Part shown: in pieces, positions 59,516 to 64,000 of the stretch
Layout: each line of letters opens with the position of its first letter
How positions within the stretch are numbered: position 1 is the first letter of the stretch
Position numbers and translations under genes: made by a program
Notes under the pieces: generated by a model
Database searches by the model: none
The model's input: the letters and a program-made list of their open reading frames with translations, nothing else
What the model was told of the DNA's origin: nothing
Source of the DNA: Blastocatellia bacterium
Lineage (GTDB): Bacteria > Acidobacteriota > Blastocatellia > UBA7656 > JADIYM01
Direction: 5' to 3'
Assembly (NCBI GenBank): GCA_016705245.1
Contig: JADIYM010000016.1
Span: 86,723 to 150,722, forward strand
DNA length: 64,000 nt

Positions 59516-60901
59516 ATGGGCAAGCGCACGGCGCTACGCTTCGTCGCACTGATCGTCATCGCTGCGTTCGGTTTCGTCGCATTGCCGGCGCGCGTGAAGT
59601 CCGGTGGTCAGGACATCCTCGATCGAATCCGCGACACGGCGGGCGTCGTCTCGGTCGTCGAGGAGAACTCGAACATACCCGGGACCAGGTTCTTCCGGCT
59701 CGAGTTCGAGCAGCCGGTCGACCACAACATTCCCGTCGGTCCGAAGTTCAACCAGCGCGTCACGATCCTCCACCGCGACGTCAACGCGCCGACCGTACTC
59801 GAGATCAACGGCTACTACGTCATCCCGAGCTCGGTGCAATTCGAGCTCACGGCGCTGCTCCAGGCCAATCAGGTCCACGTCGAGCACCGGTATTTCCTGC
59901 CCTCGCGACCGGATCCGGTCAGCTGGCCATTCCTGAACATCGCTCAGAGCGCGGCGGATCACCACGCGATCGTCACGGCATTCCGACCGCTCTACACGGC
60001 GAAGTGGGTCTCGAGCGGCGCGAGCAAGGGCGGCATGGCGAGCGTGTACCACCGCTTCTACTACCCCGACGACGTCGACGCCACCGTCGCCTACGTCGCC
60101 CCGAGCAGCCATGGCACGCAGGATCCACGCTACGTCGCGTTCGTCGCGAGCCTCGGATCCACGAAGTGCCGCAACCGGCTGCTCAAGTTCCAGCGACGAG
60201 CCCTCAAGAAGCGCGAGAAGCTCGTGCGGTTCATGGACGATCCTTCGTACGACATTCTCGGCAAGGATCAAGCGATCGAATTCGCAATTCTCGAAATGCC
60301 GTTCATTTTCTGGCAGTACGAAGACGCCGACCTGTGCAGCGAGATTCCTGGCGCGGACGCGTCGGCGCGGCAGATCTACAACTTCCTCGACCGCGTCGTC
60401 TTCGTGAACAGCTTCAGCGACGACGCGCTGACGTATTTCGAAGCCTATTACTACCAGTCGGCCACCGAGCTTGGCGGGCCGGCGGTTGGTGAGGCGGGTC
60501 TCGAAGATCTGATTCGTTATCCGGGGCAGGACGGCCCTGTAATTCTTCCGCCGCTTGGTGTCGAGAAGCCCTTCGAGCCTGAATTGATGCCAATGATCGA
60601 ACGGTTCGTGCTCGAAGAGGCGCAGCGCGTGCTCTTCATCTACGGCGAGAACGACCCGTGGTCGACGAACGCCTTTGCGGCAAGCGCTGCCAACGACTCG
60701 TACCGTCTTTTCGTCACGGGTCGCGAGGGGAACCACAACTCCGATATCGAGAAGCTGTCGAGCGCAGATCGCAGCTTTGCGCTCGGCAAGCTTAGTGAGT
60801 GGCTCGACGCGCCCGTGGCCCGCGCGACGGCTTCCGAACTCTCCCTGGACCCGAGCTACCGCATCGACCGTCGAACGCGGAAGGAGCTCTTCCTGCGATA
60901 G
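59516..60901 (+). CDS. Secreted S37-family (PS-10) peptidase
   Basis: A 461-residue protein; CGGAGG lies 8 bases before ATG 59516. A signal peptide (ALRFVALIVIAAFGFVALPA) precedes a beta-rich start (FFRLEFEQPVDHNIPVGPKF). Serine-peptidase motifs: WVSSGASKGGMASVYHRFYY (nucleophile Ser in GASKG), GENDPWST (Asp) and GREGNHNSDI (His), the S37 triad of Streptomyces tripeptidyl aminopeptidases. It would remove N-terminal tripeptides outside the cytoplasm, and together with S41 and S1 enzymes nearby gives a local cluster of exported proteases. Confidence 0.9.
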   Translation: MGKRTALRFVALIVIAAFGFVALPARVKSGGQDILDRIRDTAGVVSVVEENSNIPGTRFFRLEFEQPVDHNIPVGPKFNQRVTILHRDVNAPTVLEINGYYVIPSSVQFELTALLQANQVHVEHRYFLPSRPDPVSWPFLNIAQSAADHHAIVTAFRPLYTAKWVSSGASKGGMASVYHRFYYPDDVDATVAYVAPSSHGTQDPRYVAFVASLGSTKCRNRLLKFQRRALKKREKLVRFMDDPSYDILGKDQAIEFAILEMPFIFWQYEDADLCSEIPGADASARQIYNFLDRVVFVNSFSDDALTYFEAYYYQSATELGGPAVGEAGLEDLIRYPGQDGPVILPPLGVEKPFEPELMPMIERFVLEEAQRVLFIYGENDPWSTNAFAASAANDSYRLFVTGREGNHNSDIEKLSSADRSFALGKLSEWLDAPVARATASELSLDPSYRIDRRTRKELFLR

Positions 60902-61065
60902 CGACCGGGACAACTGCGGGGCCGGCGCGCTTGGAGTCACGACGTCGGACGACTTCGGGGTCCCGCGAAAGGGAGACTGTTGGTCTCGAGGAACGGTGTA
61001 GTAGTCTGAGTCCGCAAATCCGGCGTGTTCACGTCCGACTTCACTTGTCGACAAGGAGTCCCCCG

Positions 61066-61644
61066 ATGCCAAAGCTCGTGCTTTCCGCCTGCGTATGCCT
61101 CGTTCTGTCCCTGTCAGCCTGCAGTTTCTCGTTCGGAAACAGCGAAGAAGTCGATAAGGCCAACAAGCTGGTCAACGAGGGGAATGTGATTCAGACCGAG
61201 GCGGAGAAGCTCTTTTCCGAGTCAACGGGCAAATACGATGCGATCGTGAAGGAAGCCCAGTCAGCCGAGAATACCTTCGAGGAACTGGCCAACAAGGAAG
61301 AGCCGCTGAAGGCGCTGCTCGGCCCGCTCGAAACTGCCGCGAACAAGTTTCGAGAAGCCGCGCAGAAGTCAGAAGACGCGAGCAAGCTGAAAGTGGAAGA
61401 TTGGTTCAAGCAGTACCTGTCGCTGCGCGGCGAGCTGCTTCGAAAGGAAGCCGAGTCCGTGGACGTCTTTTCCAGAATGGTCAAGATCACCTACGACCCG
61501 TCCATCGAGACCGAAGAGGATTTCGCGGCAAAGCTAAAGGAGCAGCAGACAGCCCTCGAGAACCTCGGCAAACAGAAAGTGGATCTCAAGGCCAAGGTCG
61601 ACAAGCTCACGGCCGATCACAAGGACGACTTCAAGCAGCAGTAA
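61066..61644 (+). CDS. Coiled-coil lipoprotein (YkyA-like)
   Basis: A 192-residue protein with AAGGAG before ATG 61066. Lipobox LSAC at about residues 16-19, then a mostly helical mature part rich in Glu, Lys and Ala (EEVDKANKLVNEGNVIQTEA ... LKVEDWFKQYLSLRGELLRK ... LKAKVDKLTADHKDDFKQQ). Heptad-like hydrophobic spacing suggests a helical bundle of the YkyA type. A terminator hairpin follows 15 bases after the stop. No enzymatic motif; an envelope structural role is possible. Confidence 0.75.
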   Translation: MPKLVLSACVCLVLSLSACSFSFGNSEEVDKANKLVNEGNVIQTEAEKLFSESTGKYDAIVKEAQSAENTFEELANKEEPLKALLGPLETAANKFREAAQKSEDASKLKVEDWFKQYLSLRGELLRKEAESVDVFSRMVKITYDPSIETEEDFAAKLKEQQTALENLGKQKVDLKAKVDKLTADHKDDFKQQ

Positions 61645-61658
61645 CTTCGGGGACCACT

Positions 61659-61691
61659 ACGACGAGACCTGTCGATGACCGGTCTCGTCGT
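61659..61691 (+). terminator. Rho-independent-like hairpin
   Basis: ACGACGAGACC (61659-61669) and GGTCTCGTCGT (61681-61691), perfect 11-bp stem, 11-base loop, just after the lipoprotein stop. No T-run. Confidence 0.7.
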
Positions 61692-61928
61692 CACCCGGCT
61701 TCGGGTAAGCGAAATCACGGCAGGATGATCCCGTCGCGCAGGCCGGCCAGCACCACGCAGAGTGAGCTACGGGCGTTCTTCGGGTAATTCCGGTTCACTG
61801 ACGTTTTCCACGGCTCGAAGCTACAGTGCTCAGCGGTTACGGCCTTCAAGCCGGCAGCAAGTCCAGCCAGGTAGGGTCCCGGCCGGCGATCGATCACTCG
61901 TGGCAGTCAGCGAGATCGCGCACCTGTC

Positions 61929-62133
61929 GCATCAGTACCGTGCGCGGTAGCGGATCTTATCCGGTGGGGGGGAACCCGCTCGCTACCGCTCGCGGTACTG
62001 ATCCCCGACACCGGAACCCGCTCGTCGCTCGCGGTACTGTTTCCCCGTCATCGGAACGTGTCGTTCAACTCGCGTCCGGCCAATTGCCTGGTGAGTCGTG
62101 GCAGGATCAGTACCGCGAGCGGTAGCGAGCGGG
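61929..62133. repeat. Cluster of family-2 repeat arms
   Basis: At least four arms: ATCAGTACCGTGCGCGGTAG near 61930, ACCCGCTCGCTACCGCTCGC then GGTACTGATC at about 61975, a shortened CCCGCTCGTCGCTCGCGGTA near 62008, and GGATCAGTACCGCGAGCGGT then AGCGAGCGGGTC at 62103-62134. The order is degraded, suggesting serial insertion or decay at the end of the lipoprotein unit. Confidence 0.85.
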
Positions 62134-62203
62134 TCGCGTTGGAGTCGGGATACGCCAGTGGTCAGGTGCGCACGGTATTGATGCTGTCAGGCGGCCTGCT
62201 GGA

Positions 62204-63849
62204 TCAAGACCCGTTCCAGAGCATCGCCGCCAGCATCGCGGCGAGGAGCGCTCCGGCGACGTAGGCGATGTAGAGGTGCACCGAGCCGGCCTGAATCCGC
62301 CGAACCTCGAGGAAATCACCCGCACACGCGAAATCACGGGATCGTAGACGATCTCCTTGAAGCGGTCTCGAATCCCGCTTCGGTACTCGATCGAGCTCAC
62401 GAAGTACTTCGAGGTCGGGATGAAAGTCCACCGACAGGTCCTCCGTCGGCCGGTAGATCTCCGCGAAGATCCGTCGGAGCTGGCTCCGGCGAATGCCGTC
62501 GCGGTGTACTGCATTCGCGGCGTCGAGCCGAATCGCCGCACCCCCAGGTCGGCGCGCGACGCAATCGAAGGCGGCGGCAAACAACGACAGCGCCACGATG
62601 ACCAGAACCGGGATCACGATGAGCCATGCGGCGAGGAGCGGCGGAGAGAAACTCGCCCCCTCGGTTGCCGGCGCAAGGACGGACAGTGCGGGTGCAACCG
62701 TCGCGTCGACCTGCATGTTCGGGAACCGTCGCGACGATCCGGCCAAGGATCGGCGTCACGGCCGGCGCGCCGATTCCGAGCGCGAGGCACGCTGCCGCGA
62801 GCAGGCCCATTCCCGCCCGCATGGACATCGGCGACTCGCGCGTGTTCGGCCTCGGTCGAACGCGCCGTGCCGAGAAACGTGATCCCGAACGCCTTGACGA
62901 AACACGCGGCGGCCAGCCCGCCGGTCAGCGCGAGCATGCCGACCGCGACCGGTATCGCGATGGTCACGACGAGGCTCTCGACCTCGAACCCGCTGAGCAG
63001 CGACTGGAACACGAGCCATTCACTCGCGAAGCCGTTGAGAGGCGGCAGCGCCGAGATCGCCGCCGACCCGAGCAGGAAGAAGCCCGACGTCGCGATCTTG
63101 ATCGCAACTCCCGACATGAGCGCGCGCTGATGTGGCTCGGGGCGACCGGTGGGCGAGCGGAAATACGCGTGTAGCGGGACGAGCCCCGCCTTGATGCCGA
63201 ACCCGGCCAGTGCCAGAAGGAACGCGGCGTCCTCATCGTTGGCGACAGGCTCGACGCGATACCGCGCCTCCGAGAAGGGAAGCGGTGAGATCGCCACCAG
63301 CCACCATCAGCAGGAGCGGAACGATGGCGACAAAGGCGACGTGCGAAAGCGCGATGTACCAGACGCTCGCCGCGACGGTCCTCCTGGCGGTGCTCGGTGA
63401 GAACGCCTACGAACGTCGCCATCACCATCAACTCCCACGCGACGAGGGAAGGTCAGATCGTTCGCAGCCACGACGACTCCGGTGAAGGACAGCAGGAGCA
63501 CGTTGAGGACGGCCCCCACCGTTCGCTCCGAATACCCGCCGCGGTACGAGTCGGTGTATCCGAACGCGTAGACGGCCGCCGCGGCGCCAACGAGCCCGGT
63601 CAGAACGAGAAAGAAACCGCTGAGCGCATCGATGCTCACCTGGCGCGCCGGAGCGGCCCGAACTGACCAAGGCAAACTCAACCGGCGCCATCGTCGCAAG
63701 CGCCATCGCGCCAGCGACCGCGCCAGCGACGGCTCCGGCCAGACCGAACACCGACGCCGCGCCTCGGGCCCACGATCCGCGCAGGCGAGCGAACCGACGA
63801 CGCCCGCCGTGTAAGCAGAGAACGAAATCGCGAGGAGGGATGCTCTCAT
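62204..63849 (-). pseudogene. hyfB: Hydrogenase-4 component B / NuoL-type proton-conducting subunit, multiply broken
   Basis: Minus-strand gene starting at ATG 63849 (RASLLAISFSAYTAGVVGSL) and ending MLAAMLWNGS, TGA at 62204. Recognisable pieces occur in all three frames: GLAGAVAGAVAGAMAL, VSIDALSGFFLVLTGLVGAA, LSFTGVVVAANDLTF, then ELMVMATFVGVLTEHRQ, SVWYIALSHVAFVAIVPLLL, ALAGFGIKAGLVPLHAYFRS, ISALPPLNGFASEWLVFQSL, AACFVKAFGITFLGTARS, and a C-terminal KYFVSSIEYRSGIRDRFKEI. About six or more frame changes are needed. Also SGVAIKIATSGFFLLG joins directly to ISALPPLNGFASEW, although family members have roughly 100-150 residues between them, so a segment is missing. It belonged to a proton-pumping complex-I-like hydrogenase module. 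Confidence 0.8.
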
Positions 63850-63862
63850 TGCGCCGTTCCGA

Positions 63863-64000
63863 TCACAGGTCGTTGCCCGAATAGGACTGGTTGAACGACT
63901 TGTTGCAGAGCGGGAAGTCCGGAACGATGTTCTTGAGCAGCGCGAAGGAAAGCGGCGCCAGTTCACGAACGAAGGGTCCTTGATCTTCACCCGCGTCAGC
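63863..64000 (-). CDS. C-terminal end of upstream complex-I/hydrogenase-like subunit, partial and possibly frameshifted
   Basis: Reading the minus strand, an initial VKIKDPSFVNW is followed, after a one-base frame change, by PLSFALLKNIVPDFPLCNKS then FNQSYSGNDL and TGA at 63863-63865. This resembles the C-terminus of NuoD/HyfG-type large subunits of membrane-bound hydrogenase-like complexes, which fits its place 14 bases upstream of the hyfB-like gene. The assignment is from memory of the family ending, so it is tentative. The gene extends beyond the window. Confidence 0.45.
   Translation of the reverse strand, partial: ADAGEDQGPFVRELAPLSFALLKNIVPDFPLCNKSFNQSYSGNDL

Noticed and set aside
59534..61072. 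512-residue minus-strand open frame
   Set aside because: Antisense of the S37 peptidase, whose catalytic triad, signal peptide and ribosome-binding site are clear.

Overview
The window looks like chromosomal DNA of a high-GC (about 65 percent by eye) environmental bacterium, most likely an acidobacterium-type lineage. The reasons are the large number of two-component and Ser/Thr-kinase genes, an ECF sigma / TPR anti-sigma / TPR-CHAT protease module, secreted beta-helix and DUF11 proteins, an S37 peptidase, and several families of long intergenic inverted repeats. This placement is an inference from gene style; no rRNA or tRNA gene is present to confirm it.

Layout. 1-5.9 kb: DinB and DinB-cupin proteins, a periplasmic-sensor histidine kinase, a histidine-phosphatase lipoprotein, a GNAT acetyltransferase and an ABM monooxygenase. 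6-17.5 kb: a signalling island with a 1601-residue hybrid kinase, CheR, a receiver-PP2C phosphatase, a Ser/Thr kinase fused to an FGE-sulfatase domain, an RsbW-like kinase and a STAS protein, which together make a partner-switching cascade. 17.7-24.1 kb: an M15-like peptidase, then ECF sigma factor, zinc-finger/TPR anti-sigma, membrane-anchored TPR-CHAT protease and an unknown protein of clearly lower GC. 24.3-31.9 kb: MGDG-type glycosyltransferase, polytopic membrane protein, two radical SAM genes and a PQQ-type propeller. 32-37.5 kb: sulfate assimilation (cobA, cysH, sulfite reductase, LysR). cobA is preceded by a good promoter, a 26-codon leader peptide with five Cys codons and a strong hairpin, which suggests cysteine-responsive attenuation. 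37.6-43.4 kb: small proteins, a zinc-ribbon membrane protein, a four-helix-bundle protein, AqpZ and a CBM20-esterase. 43.5-48.1 kb: a DNA-end-processing cluster (ligase-associated exonuclease, ATP-dependent ligase and a UvrC homologue that has lost catalytic residues). 48.2-61.7 kb: an ArsR/AHSA1 pair and a run of secreted proteins (S41, S1-like, DUF11/beta-helix, S37, lipoprotein). 61.9-64 kb: a badly broken hydrogenase-4/complex-I-like operon end.

Two features cut across the whole window. First, most intergenic gaps carry one of at least three families of long inverted repeats (a CTCTGCG/CTTTGCG type, a GTACCGCGAGCGGTAGCGAGC type and an ACAGGATT type). Second, at least eight otherwise well-conserved genes carry a frameshift or internal stop. 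Several frameshifts look like 1-2 base indels in GC-rich runs, which points to sequencing or assembly error as much as to true gene decay, so each needs read-level checking before it is called a pseudogene.
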